Positions 1 to 9,932 of a DNA stretch of 64,000 nt are shown piece after piece. The notes under the pieces are model-generated. The model ran no database searches. It was not told where the DNA came from and saw only the letters and a program-made list of their open reading frames with translations. Position numbers and translations under genes: made by a program. Every line of letters begins with the position of its first letter. The stretch's first letter is position 1. The DNA comes from Pleomorphomonas diazotrophica (GTDB lineage: Bacteria > Pseudomonadota > Alphaproteobacteria > Rhizobiales > Pleomorphomonadaceae): positions 124,001 to 188,000 of the forward strand of contig NZ_PJNW01000005.1 in NCBI RefSeq assembly GCF_002844595.1, written 5' to 3'.

Positions 1-2
1 CC

Positions 3-149
3 GAACACATCGACGGCGTTTCGCAGGCCAATACGGCGGCCGTTACCGCCACCGAGCGGATGAAGAGCGGCACGGTCGAACTGGACGAAAGCTGCGCCCG
101 TCTCAGGTCCGAGATCAGGGGCTTCCTTGCCAAGGTACGCGCTGCCTGA
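3..149 (+). CDS. Methyl-accepting chemotaxis protein, C-terminal end (partial)
   Basis: The reading frame is open from the window edge and stops at 147-149. The 48 residues seen (EHIDGVSQANTAA ... GFLAKVRAA) are the usual end of a chemoreceptor signalling domain: a heptad-like helix with the I-x-x-V-x-x-A-N-x-x-T-A methylation-helix pattern and a final R-x-F-L-x-K-V-R segment. Such receptors bind CheA and CheW at the inner membrane. The ligand-binding part lies outside the window, so the signal sensed is unknown. Confidence 0.75.
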   Translation, partial: EHIDGVSQANTAAVTATERMKSGTVELDESCARLRSEIRGFLAKVRAA

Positions 150-167
150 CAGCGCTGCGGGACATCC

Positions 168-213
168 AAGGGACGGCGGCGAACGCTTTGCGCCGCCGCC
201 GCCCTTGCTTTTT
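168..213 (+). terminator. Rho-independent terminator after the chemoreceptor gene
   Basis: CGGCGGCG (174-181) pairs with CGCCGCCG (191-198). Outside it AAGGG (168-172) can pair with CCCTT (202-206) across a small bulge. A five-T run follows at 209-213. Confidence 0.6.
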
Positions 214-269
214 CGGCAAAACGGTCCCATCCGTCAGGCAATACGCCTCCATCGAGATGGACCGAACCC

Positions 270-2126
270 ATGCCCGCCTATCGTTCCCGCACCTCCACCC
301 ACGGCCGCAACATGGCCGGCGCCCGTGGCCTGTGGCGCGCCACCGGCGTCAAGGAAAGCGATTTCGGCAAGCCGATCATCGCCGTCGTCAACTCCTTCAC
401 CCAGTTCGTGCCAGGTCACGTGCACCTCAAGGACCTGGGACAGCTCGTCGCCCGCGAAATCGAGAAGGCGGGCGGCCTCGCCAAGGAGTTCAACACCATC
501 GCCGTCGATGACGGTATCGCCATGGGCCACGACGGCATGCTCTATTCGCTGCCCTCGCGTGATCTCATCGCCGATAGCGTCGAGTACATGGTCAACGCCC
601 ATTGCGCCGACGCCATGGTGTGCATTTCCAACTGCGACAAGATCACGCCCGGCATGCTGCTGGCGGCACTACGCCTCAACATTCCCGCCGTCTTCGTGTC
701 CGGCGGCCCGATGGAGGCCGGCAAGGTGCTGCTGTCGACGGGCGTCACCAAGTCCGTCGACCTGATCGACGCGATGGTCGCCGCCGCCGACGACAAGGTG
801 TCGGACGCCGACGTGCGCTCCTACGAGCGGTCGGCCTGCCCGACCTGCGGCTCCTGCTCGGGCATGTTCACCGCCAACTCGATGAACTGCCTCACCGAGG
901 CGCTTGGCCTCAGCCTGCCGGGCAACGGCTCGATGCTGGCGACGCACGCCGACCGCAAGGCGCTGTTCCTCAAGGCCGGCCAACTGATCGTCGATCTCTG
1001 CAAGCGCTATTACGAAGGCAACGACGAAAGCGTGCTGCCGCGTTCGATCGCCTCCTTCGCGGCCTTCGAGAACGCCATGACTCTCGACATCTCGATGGGC
1101 GGATCGACCAATACGGTGCTGCACCTCCTGGCAGCCGCCCAGGAAGCCGGCGTCGATTTCACCATGGCCGACATCGACCGCTTGAGCCGCCGCGTGCCCT
1201 GCCTGTCCAAGGTGGCGCCGGCCGTGGCCGACATCCACATGGAAGACGTGCACCGGGCCGGCGGCATCTTCGGCCTGCTTGGTGAACTCGACCGTGCCGG
1301 TCTTCTCAACACCGACGTTCCCACCGTGCATACGCCGACGTTGAAGGCGGCAATCCAGGAGTGGGATGTCGTTCAGTCCAACTCGATCGCCGTGCGCACC
1401 TTCTTCGCAGCGGCGCCGGGTGGCGTGCCGTCGCTGGAAGCATTCAGCCAGGATCGGCGCTGGGACGAACTCGACGTCGACCGCAAGAAGGGCGTGATCC
1501 GCTCGGTTGACAACGCCTATTCGAAGGATGGTGGCCTCGCCGTACTGTTCGGCAACATCGCCTTGGACGGCTGCATCGTGAAGACGGCCGGCGTCGACGA
1601 GTCGATCCTGGTCTTCGAGGGCGAGGTGAAGATCTTTGAAAGCCAGGAAGCGGCGGTCAAGGGTATTCTCAGCGGCGACGTCCAAGCCGGCGACGTGGTG
1701 GTTATCCGCTACGAAGGCCCCAAGGGCGGCCCCGGCATGCAGGAAATGCTCTATCCGACGAGCTATCTGAAGTCGAAGGGCCTCGGCAAGGCCTGCGCTC
1801 TGTTGACCGACGGCCGCTTCTCCGGCGGCACCTCGGGTCTCTCCATCGGCCACGTGTCGCCGGAAGCGGCCGAGGGCGGCGCCATCGGTCTCGTCGAGGC
1901 GGGTGACCGCATCCGCATCGATATTCCGAAACGCACCATCGACCTGCTGGTCTCGGATGAGGCACTCGCCGCCCGGCGCGCCGCCATGGAGGCCAAAGGC
2001 AAGGCGGCTTGGAAGCCGGCTGCGCCCCGCCCGCGCAAGGTGTCGGCGGCGTTGCGTGCCTATGCTGCCATGGCCACCTCGGCGGCCAAGGGCGCCGTGC
2101 GCGACGTCAGCCAGATCGAGCACTAG
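270..2126 (+). CDS. ilvD: Dihydroxy-acid dehydratase
   Basis: This enzyme dehydrates 2,3-dihydroxy-isovalerate and 2,3-dihydroxy-3-methylvalerate to the 2-keto acids, the third common step of valine and isoleucine synthesis, in the cytosol. The product is 618 residues, the normal length for the enterobacterial type. The N-terminus [20 protein letters not shown] is typical of IlvD. Visible active-site features are DDG at 80-82, C-x3-CDK around 118-124 (Fe-S ligand C122 and the modified lysine K124) and CPTCGSCSG around 189-197 with C195. Position 49 is Gly where the 2Fe-2S subclass has Cys, so this resembles the 4Fe-4S E. coli type. The gene stands alone between two terminators. The Shine-Dalgarno is weak. 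Confidence 0.97.
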   Translation: MPAYRSRTSTHGRNMAGARGLWRATGVKESDFGKPIIAVVNSFTQFVPGHVHLKDLGQLVAREIEKAGGLAKEFNTIAVDDGIAMGHDGMLYSLPSRDLIADSVEYMVNAHCADAMVCISNCDKITPGMLLAALRLNIPAVFVSGGPMEAGKVLLSTGVTKSVDLIDAMVAAADDKVSDADVRSYERSACPTCGSCSGMFTANSMNCLTEALGLSLPGNGSMLATHADRKALFLKAGQLIVDLCKRYYEGNDESVLPRSIASFAAFENAMTLDISMGGSTNTVLHLLAAAQEAGVDFTMADIDRLSRRVPCLSKVAPAVADIHMEDVHRAGGIFGLLGELDRAGLLNTDVPTVHTPTLKAAIQEWDVVQSNSIAVRTFFAAAPGGVPSLEAFSQDRRWDELDVDRKKGVIRSVDNAYSKDGGLAVLFGNIALDGCIVKTAGVDESILVFEGEVKIFESQEAAVKGILSGDVQAGDVVVIRYEGPKGGPGMQEMLYPTSYLKSKGLGKACALLTDGRFSGGTSGLSIGHVSPEAAEGGAIGLVEAGDRIRIDIPKRTIDLLVSDEALAARRAAMEAKGKAAWKPAAPRPRKVSAALRAYAAMATSAAKGAVRDVSQIEH

Positions 2127-2159
2127 GCCAGCGTCTCGATCCGAGGTTCCAAACCACAG

Positions 2160-2182
2160 AAGGGCGGTCTTCCGCCCTTTTT
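2160..2182 (+). terminator. Rho-independent terminator of ilvD
   Basis: AAGGGCGG (2160-2167), loop TCTT, CCGCCCTT (2172-2179), then T residues to 2182. It is a perfect eight-base-pair stem 34 bases after the stop codon. Confidence 0.9.
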
Positions 2183-2333
2183 GGTATCGGCTGCAGGCAA
2201 GCCCAACCGAAGCGATGCGCTCGTTGGATCGTTGCTGGAACAGGTCGGCACGTCAGGCGTTATAGACCGCGTGTGCCGTTCAGACTTCGCAGCCGCGAGC
2301 ATCTCGTGCACATTGACTTGTTTCGATTCATTC

Positions 2334-2343
2334 AAAGCGCTTT
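2334..2343. promoter_or_regulatory. LacI-family-type operator, distal copy
   Basis: A perfect 10-base palindrome AAAGCGCTTT lies in the longer context TTCAAAGCGCTTTTAT. It matches the AA-x-CGCTT-type palindromes bound by LacI/GalR regulators. A second copy in inverted orientation is centred 99 bases downstream. The 445-base gap 2127-2571 holds no convincing gene. It contains the ilvD terminator, this operator, and the promoter with the proximal operator. Confidence 0.6.
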
Positions 2344-2416
2344 TATTATTTTGTCTTCCAAAATATGAATGAAATAACAACCGATTGCTCAATCTGCCGC
2401 CACGCCCGGCCGACTC

Positions 2417-2446
2417 TTGACAAGCGCCATTAAAAGCGCTTTGAAT
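2417..2446 (+). promoter_or_regulatory. Promoter of the thuA-like operon with an embedded LacI-type operator
   Basis: A perfect -35 hexamer TTGACA (2417-2422) is followed after 17-18 bases by a weak -10 (TTTGAA at 2440-2445 or TTGAAT at 2441-2446). The palindrome AAAGCGCTTT at 2433-2442, context TTAAAAGCGCTTTGAA, fills the space between the two hexamers and touches the -10. This is a position where a bound repressor would block RNA polymerase. It is the reverse complement of the distal copy at 15 of 16 positions. No LacI-family gene lies in the window, so the cognate regulator is unknown. Confidence 0.6.
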
Positions 2447-2571
2447 GCAGGTGACGCAAGACGTTCGTTTCGTCTCGACGCCCTTGAGGAAGGGTTGACG
2501 GATCGGAGCTTGCCACGGATCCGGCGGAGTACAAGTCAGCCGCATCGAACCGTTCACCCGGGAGGAACTCC

Positions 2572-3357
2572 ATGACCATCCGCGCTACCGTCTTCGGCGA
2601 GAATGTTCACGAACAGACCAGTCAGGTCGTGCGTGACCTCTATCCCAATGGCATGCACAGCACCATCGCCGACGCTCTCAATGTCGATCCGTCCATTGAG
2701 GCGAGCTGGGTGACGTTACAGATGCCCGAGCACGGCCTGTCCGCTGAAAAGCTCGCCGCGACTGACGTGCTTCTCTGGTGGGGACACGCCGCCCATGGCG
2801 AGGTGAAGGACGAGGTCGTCGAGCGCGTCGCCAAGCGTGTCTGGGAAGGCATGGGGCTGCTGGTCCTGCACTCCGGCCATTTCTCGAAGATCTTCAAGCG
2901 ACTGATGGGCACCCCCTGCGCCCTCAAGTGGCGCGAGGCGGGCGAGCGGGAACGCCTTTGGGTGATCAATCGCAACCATCCGATCGCCGCCGGCCTGCCC
3001 GAGAAGATCGAGCTCGACATGGAAGAGATGTACGGCGAACCCTTCTCGGTACCGGAACCCGATGAAACCGTATTCATCTCCTGGTTCCAGGGGGGCGAGG
3101 TCTTCCGCTCGGGCCTCTGCTACAAGCGCGGCGCCGGCAAGATCTTCTACTTCCGCCCCGGTCATGAGGCCTACCCGACCTATCACGACGAGAATGTGCT
3201 GACGGTGCTGCGCAATGCCGTCAAATGGGCCTACAACCCGGGCCCGGCCTGGACGGCCGTCACTGATGCGCCCAACGTGCCAGTCGACAAGGCGCTGGAG
3301 CCGATCGAGGCGCGCGGCCTGACCATCCACGCCAAGGGCGCTCCCGGCCTTCGCTGA
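2572..3357 (+). CDS. thuA: ThuA-domain protein (trehalose-utilization type)
   Basis: The 261-residue protein matches the ThuA family, a class-I glutamine-amidotransferase-like fold. Characteristic strings are ENVHE near the start, LLWWGHAAHGEV, LVLHSGHFSKIFKRLMGT, LKWREAGERERLWV and KIFYFRPGHEAYPTYH. In Sinorhizobium, ThuA and the dehydrogenase ThuB act on trehalose and related disaccharides through 3-keto derivatives. That role is inferred here from family membership and from the oxidoreductase gene just downstream. A strong GGAGGA Shine-Dalgarno at 2561-2566 fixes the start. The LacI-type operators upstream suggest sugar-inducible expression. No sugar transporter is encoded next to it. Confidence 0.88.
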   Translation: MTIRATVFGENVHEQTSQVVRDLYPNGMHSTIADALNVDPSIEASWVTLQMPEHGLSAEKLAATDVLLWWGHAAHGEVKDEVVERVAKRVWEGMGLLVLHSGHFSKIFKRLMGTPCALKWREAGERERLWVINRNHPIAAGLPEKIELDMEEMYGEPFSVPEPDETVFISWFQGGEVFRSGLCYKRGAGKIFYFRPGHEAYPTYHDENVLTVLRNAVKWAYNPGPAWTAVTDAPNVPVDKALEPIEARGLTIHAKGAPGLR

Positions 3358-3370
3358 ACACCTCCCCGAA

Positions 3371-3395
3371 CGGCCGGCGGCTCTTCCGCCGGCCG
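3371..3395 (+). other. Intercistronic hairpin between thuA and the dehydrogenase gene
   Basis: CGGCCGGCGG (3371-3380), loop CTCTT, CCGCCGGCCG (3386-3395). It is a perfect 10-base-pair stem without a proper T run, so it is more likely an mRNA-stabilising or partly terminating element than a full terminator. Confidence 0.55.
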
Positions 3396-3430
3396 CTGTT
3401 CTTTCGCCCTCTTCCCATCGGACCCTCAAC

Positions 3431-4483
3431 ATGCGTCTCATCATCGTTGGCACCGGCAGCATGGCCCGCCATCACGCCAAGCATTTCGCCAAGATCCGCG
3501 GTGTAAAAATCGTCGGCTGCGTCGACATCTTCCCCGAAAATGCCGCTGTTTTCGCGAAGGAATTCAACATTCCCCGCATCTTCGCCACGGTGGAAGACGC
3601 CATCGTCTGGGGCAAGTTCGACTCGGCGGCCAACGTTACCACCGACCTCGCCCACTATCCCACGACCATGGCGCTGCTCACCGCCGGCAAGCACGTGCTG
3701 TGCGAGAAGCCGCTCGCCACCAACTACGCCCATGCGCTGGAAATGACCGAGACCGCCGAGAAGGAAGGTCTCGTGGGCATGGTGAACCTCAGCTACCGCA
3801 ACGTTCCTGAGATTCACAAGATGCACGAAATGGTCACGTCGGGCGTCATCGGCGACGTCAAGCACGTGGAGGCGAGCTATCTGCAAAGCTGGCTCACCGG
3901 CACCCATTGGGGCGACTGGCGGACCGAGAGCCGCTGGCTGTGGCGCCTGTCCGAAAATCACGGCTCGAAGGGCGTCATCGGCGACGTCGGCATCCACATT
4001 CTCGACTTTGCGTCCTTCGGCGCCGGTACCGACGTGACGCGTCTGTTCGGCCGCCTCAAGACGTTCCACAAGGCGCCCGACGACAAGATCGGCGAGTACA
4101 CGCTCGATGCCAACGACAGCTTCGCCGGCACGATGGAGTTCGAGAATGGCGCCATCGGCGTCATCCACGCCTCGCGTTTTGCCACCGGCTATGCCAACAC
4201 GTTGCGAGTCCGCGTATTCGGCGACAAGGGCGCCCTTGAGATCCAGAATGGTTCCGACGGTACTTGGCTGCGCGTCTGCAAGGGCGCCAAGGACATCAAC
4301 AGCCAGACCTGGCGCCCAGTGACCGCCAAGCCGGTGCCGATGAACTACAAGCGCTTCGTCGACGCGGTGAAAGCCCGCCAGACCCTGGAGCCCAGTTTCC
4401 GGCGGGCTGCCAACCTGCAACGCATCCTCGACGCCTCCTTCGAATCGGAGCGGCTCAGGTCCGAGCTGGCTGTTGCCGACTGA
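3431..4483 (+). CDS. Gfo/Idh/MocA-family oxidoreductase (ThuB-like)
   Basis: A 350-residue NAD(P)-dependent sugar dehydrogenase. The N-terminal Rossmann fold carries GTGSMA at 8-12, and the family motif EKP is at 92-94 (in VLCEKPLATNY). The C-terminal half is the usual alpha/beta substrate domain. The gene follows thuA in the same orientation with 73 bases between them, matching the thuA-thuB pairing of rhizobia where the partner oxidises or reduces C3 of a glycoside. The exact substrate cannot be read from the sequence. It could equally serve an inositol or other cyclitol pathway. Confidence 0.85.
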   Translation: MRLIIVGTGSMARHHAKHFAKIRGVKIVGCVDIFPENAAVFAKEFNIPRIFATVEDAIVWGKFDSAANVTTDLAHYPTTMALLTAGKHVLCEKPLATNYAHALEMTETAEKEGLVGMVNLSYRNVPEIHKMHEMVTSGVIGDVKHVEASYLQSWLTGTHWGDWRTESRWLWRLSENHGSKGVIGDVGIHILDFASFGAGTDVTRLFGRLKTFHKAPDDKIGEYTLDANDSFAGTMEFENGAIGVIHASRFATGYANTLRVRVFGDKGALEIQNGSDGTWLRVCKGAKDINSQTWRPVTAKPVPMNYKRFVDAVKARQTLEPSFRRAANLQRILDASFESERLRSELAVAD

Positions 4484-4504
4484 ACCTGTCCGCATCTGTC
4501 GTTC

Positions 4505-4535
4505 AAAGCCGCCGGGTCGTTTCTCGGCGGCTTTT
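4505..4535 (+). terminator. Rho-independent terminator of the thuA operon
   Basis: AAAGCCGCCG (4505-4514) pairs with CGGCGGCTTT (4525-4534), with a 10-base loop and a T-rich tail (TTTTGTTTG). Confidence 0.85.
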
Positions 4536-4641
4536 GTTTGGACAGTCCCGAAACGGCCGGCATGAAATTAGCCGGCTTACTATATGCCGGCAATCGACTG
4601 AATAAGCTCCTCTCGCACACTACGGCCATCGTCCTGGCAAC

Positions 4642-4673
4642 AAAAAGCCGGCGCCCCCGAGGCCGCCGGCTTT
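4642..4673 (-). terminator. Rho-independent terminator of ackA-pta
   Basis: On the minus strand AAAGCCGGCG (from 4673) pairs with CGCCGGCTTT (ending 4644) and runs into five Ts (4646-4642). It lies 25 bases after the pta stop codon. Confidence 0.85.
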
Positions 4674-4697
4674 GCTGTTCCGTTCGTTTCCGACGCC

Positions 4698-6812
4698 TTA
4701 CTCGGCGGCGGCCCGTGCCGGCTGCTCGTTCTGACCGACCTGAATGGCGGTGAGCGCGATGGTGTAGACGATGTCATCGACCAGAGCTCCGCGCGACAGG
4801 TCGTTCACCGGCTTCCGGAGGCCCTGCAGCATGGGACCAACCGAGACGACGTTGGCCGAGCGCTGCACCGCCTTGTAGGTGGTGTTGCCGGTGTTGAGGT
4901 CGGGGAAGACGAAGACGTTGGCATGGCCGGCCACCGGCGAGCCCGGCGCCTTCTGCTTGCCGACGCTCTCGACCGAGGCGGCGTCATATTGGATCGGACC
5001 ATCGACCAGAAGATCGGGTCGACGCTCCATGACCTTCAGCGTGGCCTCGCGCACCTTGTCCACGTCCGTACCCGAGCCGGACGTGCCGGTCGAGTAGGAG
5101 ATCATGGCAACGCGCGGATCGATGCCGAAGGAACGGGCACTGTCGGCCGACTGGCAGGCGATCTCGGCCAGCTCATCCGCCGACGGGTCGGGATTGATGG
5201 CGCAGTCGCCGTAGACCAGCACCTGGTCGGGCATCAGCATGAAGAAGACGCTGGAGACGATCGAGTTGCCGGGCGCCGTCTTGATGAGTTGCAAGGCCGG
5301 ACGGACCGTGGATGCGGTGGTGTGAACGGCACCAGAGACGAGGCCGTCGACATGGCCCAGGGCCAGCATCATGGTGGCGAGCACCACGTTGTCCTCGAGC
5401 TGCGCCTCGGCTTGCGGCGGAGTCAGGCCCTTCGCCTTGCGGAGCTCGACCATCGGGGCGACGTAACTGCCTCGCACCTTCACCGGGTCGAGGATTTCCA
5501 GCTCCGGCGGCAGTTCGATGCCATGCATGGTGGCGACGTCCTGGATCGCCTTTGGGTCGCCGACCAGCACACAGCGGGCAATGCGCTTCTGCGTGCAAAT
5601 GACGGCGGCCTTGATGGTGCGCGGCTCGTCACCCTCCGGCAGCACGATGCGGCGGTTGGCGGCGCGCGCCTCCTGGATCATGCGATGGCGGAACATCGGC
5701 GGCGTCATCAGGCCGCCGTTGGAACGCGCCGTCGCCGGAGCCAGCGGGGCAAGGTTGATGTGGTCGGCGACGTGCTCGAGCAGCTTTTCCATGCGCTCGG
5801 CATCCTCATGACGGACGCGGCGGTCCATCGAGTTGAGGCGCACGGCGACGTCATAGGTCTGGAGCTCGGTGGTCAGCACCGGCAGGTCGCCGAAACGCGG
5901 CGACAGGAACTCGGAGATGGACGGCGCCATCGGCTCGTCGCAGGTCAGCAGCAGTCCGGCGATCGGCATGCCCGAGGAGCGGGCCAGCGTCGTGGTGATG
6001 ATGATGTCGGAGCGGTCGCCAGGGGTGACCACCAGCGTTCCGGGCTTCAGCGCCTTCACCACCTTGTCGGGGCTGCGGGCGCCGATGACGATCTCGCCGA
6101 CGCGCGCCTTCTTGATGTCGCCGGGCCGAAGAATACCGAAGCCGAGGTCGGAGGCCACGTCGATGAGGCGAGGCGCGTTGAGGGCCGGCTCGTCGGAGGT
6201 GACGGCGAGCACCGGCACGCCGATCTTGGCCGCTTCGAGCGCCTTGGCGAACTCTTCCGCCTTGGCGTCGCCACCGCGGGCGCGGCCGACGATCAGGCCG
6301 GCGAAGGGGCGCCCCTCGGCAAGGAAGCGATGCTGGGCGTCGGCAAGATCGCCGACGATGGACTTCACCGTGGCGTCGAGACCGGGCACCACCGGGATGA
6401 TCTCGGCCGACAGCGAGCGGCCCATGGCGATGTCGAGATCGATGGTCAGAGGATGGGTGGTCGAGGGCAGAAGGCCCTCGACGATGACCATGGAGCGATT
6501 GCCGCGCGCCTCTTCGACCAGTTCGACGATCTCCTCAAGGAGCGTGAACAGGTTGCCGGTACGGATCATTTCCTCGGCGCGTTCGGCCGGGATCGGATCG
6601 GGGGTGTTGAGACCAAGCAGCGTGCGGGCGAAATGCACCGAGCGGTCGAGCCCGTCGGGGTAGGCCTCGGGATCGGCCACCGGCTTGGCGAAACCGACGT
6701 CGTAGCCTTCGCGCTGGAAGGCGCGGACGAGGCCGAGCGCCACCGAGGAAATGCCCTGCTGGCTGGACGTCGGCGCCAGGAAGAACGTGCGGTAAGAGGG
6801 TTTCGGAGTCAT
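4698..6812 (-). CDS. pta: Phosphate acetyltransferase
   Basis: Interconverts acetyl-CoA and acetyl phosphate, coupled to acetate kinase. At 704 residues it is the long, three-domain type (E. coli Pta is 714). The N-terminal P-loop/BioD-like domain starts FFLAPTSSQQGISS. A middle DRTGG domain covers roughly residues 210-340. The C-terminal PTA domain runs from about 370, with the conserved closing region GHANVFVFPDLNTGN and SVGPMLQGLRKPVNDLSRG. An AAGG-type Shine-Dalgarno precedes the ATG. The gene lies 19 bases downstream of ackA in the same transcript. Together they allow acetate overflow or acetate use with ATP formation, as expected for an organism that can ferment. Confidence 0.97.
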   Translation of the reverse strand: MTPKPSYRTFFLAPTSSQQGISSVALGLVRAFQREGYDVGFAKPVADPEAYPDGLDRSVHFARTLLGLNTPDPIPAERAEEMIRTGNLFTLLEEIVELVEEARGNRSMVIVEGLLPSTTHPLTIDLDIAMGRSLSAEIIPVVPGLDATVKSIVGDLADAQHRFLAEGRPFAGLIVGRARGGDAKAEEFAKALEAAKIGVPVLAVTSDEPALNAPRLIDVASDLGFGILRPGDIKKARVGEIVIGARSPDKVVKALKPGTLVVTPGDRSDIIITTTLARSSGMPIAGLLLTCDEPMAPSISEFLSPRFGDLPVLTTELQTYDVAVRLNSMDRRVRHEDAERMEKLLEHVADHINLAPLAPATARSNGGLMTPPMFRHRMIQEARAANRRIVLPEGDEPRTIKAAVICTQKRIARCVLVGDPKAIQDVATMHGIELPPELEILDPVKVRGSYVAPMVELRKAKGLTPPQAEAQLEDNVVLATMMLALGHVDGLVSGAVHTTASTVRPALQLIKTAPGNSIVSSVFFMLMPDQVLVYGDCAINPDPSADELAEIACQSADSARSFGIDPRVAMISYSTGTSGSGTDVDKVREATLKVMERRPDLLVDGPIQYDAASVESVGKQKAPGSPVAGHANVFVFPDLNTGNTTYKAVQRSANVVSVGPMLQGLRKPVNDLSRGALVDDIVYTIALTAIQVGQNEQPARAAAE

Positions 6813-6831
6813 GGCCTTCGTCCCTTTCGCA

Positions 6832-8043
6832 TCAAGCTTTGGCAGGCAGGAGACCGGCGAGGCGGGCCGTATCCTCGGCGATCACGCGCTCTTCATCGGT
6901 CGGCACGACAATGGCCACCGGCTTCCTCGACCGCGAGACGATGCCGCTCTTGCCGCCGAAGATGGTGGCATTGGCTTCCTCGTCAAGGTCGAGACCGAGG
7001 GCGGAGAGACGCTTCAGCGTCTTGGCCCGGATATAGGCGGAGTTCTCGCCGATACCGCCGGTGAAGGCGACGGCGTCGAGACGCGGCAGGGCGGCAGTCA
7101 GCGCTCCAATGTAGCGGCAGAGGCGGAAGACGAACACGTCCAGCGTCTCCTCGGCCTGATGGTTGCCAGCCTGGGCCGCCTCGGTCAGCGTGCGGCAGTC
7201 GTTGGAGAGTTCCGACAGGCCGAGGAGGCCGCTCTCGCGGTTGGCCATCTTCTCGAGGCCATCGACATCGAGGCCGGTCTTCTTGGCGATATAGGCGAGC
7301 GCACCGTAGTCGACGTCACCGGTGCGGGTGCCCATGACGAGACCCTCCAGCGGGGTGAGGCCCATCGAGGTATCGACGCACTTGCCGTTGAGAACGGCAG
7401 TGGCCGACGAGCCGTTGCCGAGATGGCAGACGACGACGCCGCTGTCGTTCGGGTCGAGGCCGAGCAGGCGGATCGTCTCACCGGAAACATAGCGGTGCGA
7501 GGTACCGTGGGCGCCGTAGCGACGGACGCCGAGATCGCGATAATACTTGCGCGGCAGGGCGTAGAGGTAGGCCTCCGGCTTCATCGTCTGGTGGAAGGCG
7601 GTGTCGAACACCGCCACCTGCTTCAGCGCGGGGAAGGCATGGACGGCGGCACGCATGCCGATCGCGTGCGCCGGGTTGTGCAGCGGAGCAAAGGGGCAGG
7701 TGCCGATTTCCTCGATCATGGCGTCGTCAGTGACGATGCAGCTTTCCGTGAAGCGCTCGCCGCCGTTGACGACGCGATGGCCGACAGCCGCCACGCGCTC
7801 GAACCAGCCGCGTTCCTTGAGGAAAGCCATCAGCGCGTCCACGGCGCCCTGGTGATTGGTGGGCGTCAACGGGTTCTTGTTCTTGGTGCCGTCGACATCG
7901 ATGCGGATCGAGGCATCGCTCTGGCCGAGGCGCTCGGCGAGACCCGAGGCCAGCGGCTGGCGTTCGCCGACCGGGTAGATGGCGAACTTCAGCGACGACG
8001 AGCCGCTGTTGATGACCAGGATCAGGGGGGAGGATGTCGGCAT
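6832..8043 (-). CDS. ackA: Acetate kinase
   Basis: Phosphorylates acetate with ATP, or makes ATP from acetyl phosphate. From the chosen ATG the product is 403 residues, the family norm, and begins with the ASKHA phosphate-binding signature ILVINSGSSSLKF. Other family strings are VGHRVVNGGERF, FDTAFHQTM, RRYGAHGTSHRYV and FTGGIGENSAYIR. An in-frame upstream ATG at 8109 would add 22 residues that do not fit the family, so 8043 is preferred although its ribosome site is weak. It is the first gene of the ackA-pta operon. Confidence 0.95.
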   Translation of the reverse strand: MPTSSPLILVINSGSSSLKFAIYPVGERQPLASGLAERLGQSDASIRIDVDGTKNKNPLTPTNHQGAVDALMAFLKERGWFERVAAVGHRVVNGGERFTESCIVTDDAMIEEIGTCPFAPLHNPAHAIGMRAAVHAFPALKQVAVFDTAFHQTMKPEAYLYALPRKYYRDLGVRRYGAHGTSHRYVSGETIRLLGLDPNDSGVVVCHLGNGSSATAVLNGKCVDTSMGLTPLEGLVMGTRTGDVDYGALAYIAKKTGLDVDGLEKMANRESGLLGLSELSNDCRTLTEAAQAGNHQAEETLDVFVFRLCRYIGALTAALPRLDAVAFTGGIGENSAYIRAKTLKRLSALGLDLDEEANATIFGGKSGIVSRSRKPVAIVVPTDEERVIAEDTARLAGLLPAKA

Positions 8044-8389
8044 CGGCGATACTCTATCGACTCTCGTTGGATTGACCGAGGATACGGCGAGCGGCGGCGC
8101 CCCCGTCATACCTAATCTCGTGGATTTGCGGCGAATATCCGAGATCGGGTGGATTTGGTATGCGGCCCACCCCGTACCGAAATCGCGACCGCCAACGTCG
8201 AGGGAACGCTGCCGATCCTAAGGCGATCCGATTTATATTTTCTTTTCATGACTTTAACAAAAACTGTCGTCCGCGTTTCCGGAATGGCTCAGGCAAGAGC
8301 ATTGCGCAAGACGCAGACGAGCCGCCCGGCAACGGCATAAGTGCGCGCCGCCGAACAGCTTTTTGTCGCGAGAGATTGTCAGTTCGCGC
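8044..8389. other. Intergenic region: ackA promoter and long leader
   Basis: No gene is visible. It holds the minus-strand promoter at 8232-8260, about 180 bases of ackA leader, a direct repeat of GTGGATTTG (8120-8128 and 8149-8157) and an inverted pair ATCTCG/CGAGAT (8115-8120 and 8140-8145). The 130 bases nearest the aminopeptidase stop show nothing I can name. Confidence 0.5.
8232..8260 (-). promoter_or_regulatory. Sigma-70-type promoter of ackA-pta
   Basis: On the minus strand TTGTTA (8260-8255), a 17-base spacer and TATAAA (8237-8232) form a near-consensus promoter. Transcription would start near 8225, about 180 bases before the ackA ATG. Confidence 0.65.
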
Positions 8390-9766
<1,377 letters not shown>

Positions 9767-9853
9767 GGCGGCAAACTCCGGTTGGCATTTCCCCGAATGT
9801 AAAGAGACGAGCGAGCGGCGGCAAGGCAAACGGGCCGGTTGAAACGTGCCGGA

Positions 9854-9874
9854 TTAACCGGGTGTTAGGGTTAA
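9854..9874. promoter_or_regulatory. TTAACC-N9-GGTTAA dyad; near-consensus CtrA site
   Basis: In the divergent promoter region between the aminopeptidase and the TPR lipoprotein, TTAACC (9854-9859) and GGTTAA (9869-9874) form an inverted repeat. Read as a CtrA site, TTAA-N7-TTAG at 9854-9868 deviates from TTAA-N7-TTAA at one base. Assignment to CtrA is an inference from the pattern. Confidence 0.4.
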
Positions 9875-9932
9875 CAGATTACCAAAGATGTGACCCGAGG
9901 CGGCCGCGCCGCCCCTCATCACGGTGAGATCG

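Noticed and set aside
669-2123. A 484-codon minus-strand frame opposite ilvD
   Set aside because: Fully antisense to a conserved enzyme, with no start signal and low-complexity composition.
2123-2557. A possible minus-strand gene in the ilvD-thuA gap
   Set aside because: No ribosome site and no recognisable protein. The region instead carries a terminator, operators and a promoter on the plus strand.
4923-7064. A 713-codon open frame on the plus strand
   Set aside because: It lies antisense to pta, has no ribosome site and a biased His/Asp/Arg-rich composition. It is a mirror of GC-rich codon use.
6811-8115. A 434-codon plus-strand frame opposite ackA
   Set aside because: It is a shadow of ackA with no recognisable domain; ackA itself is certain.
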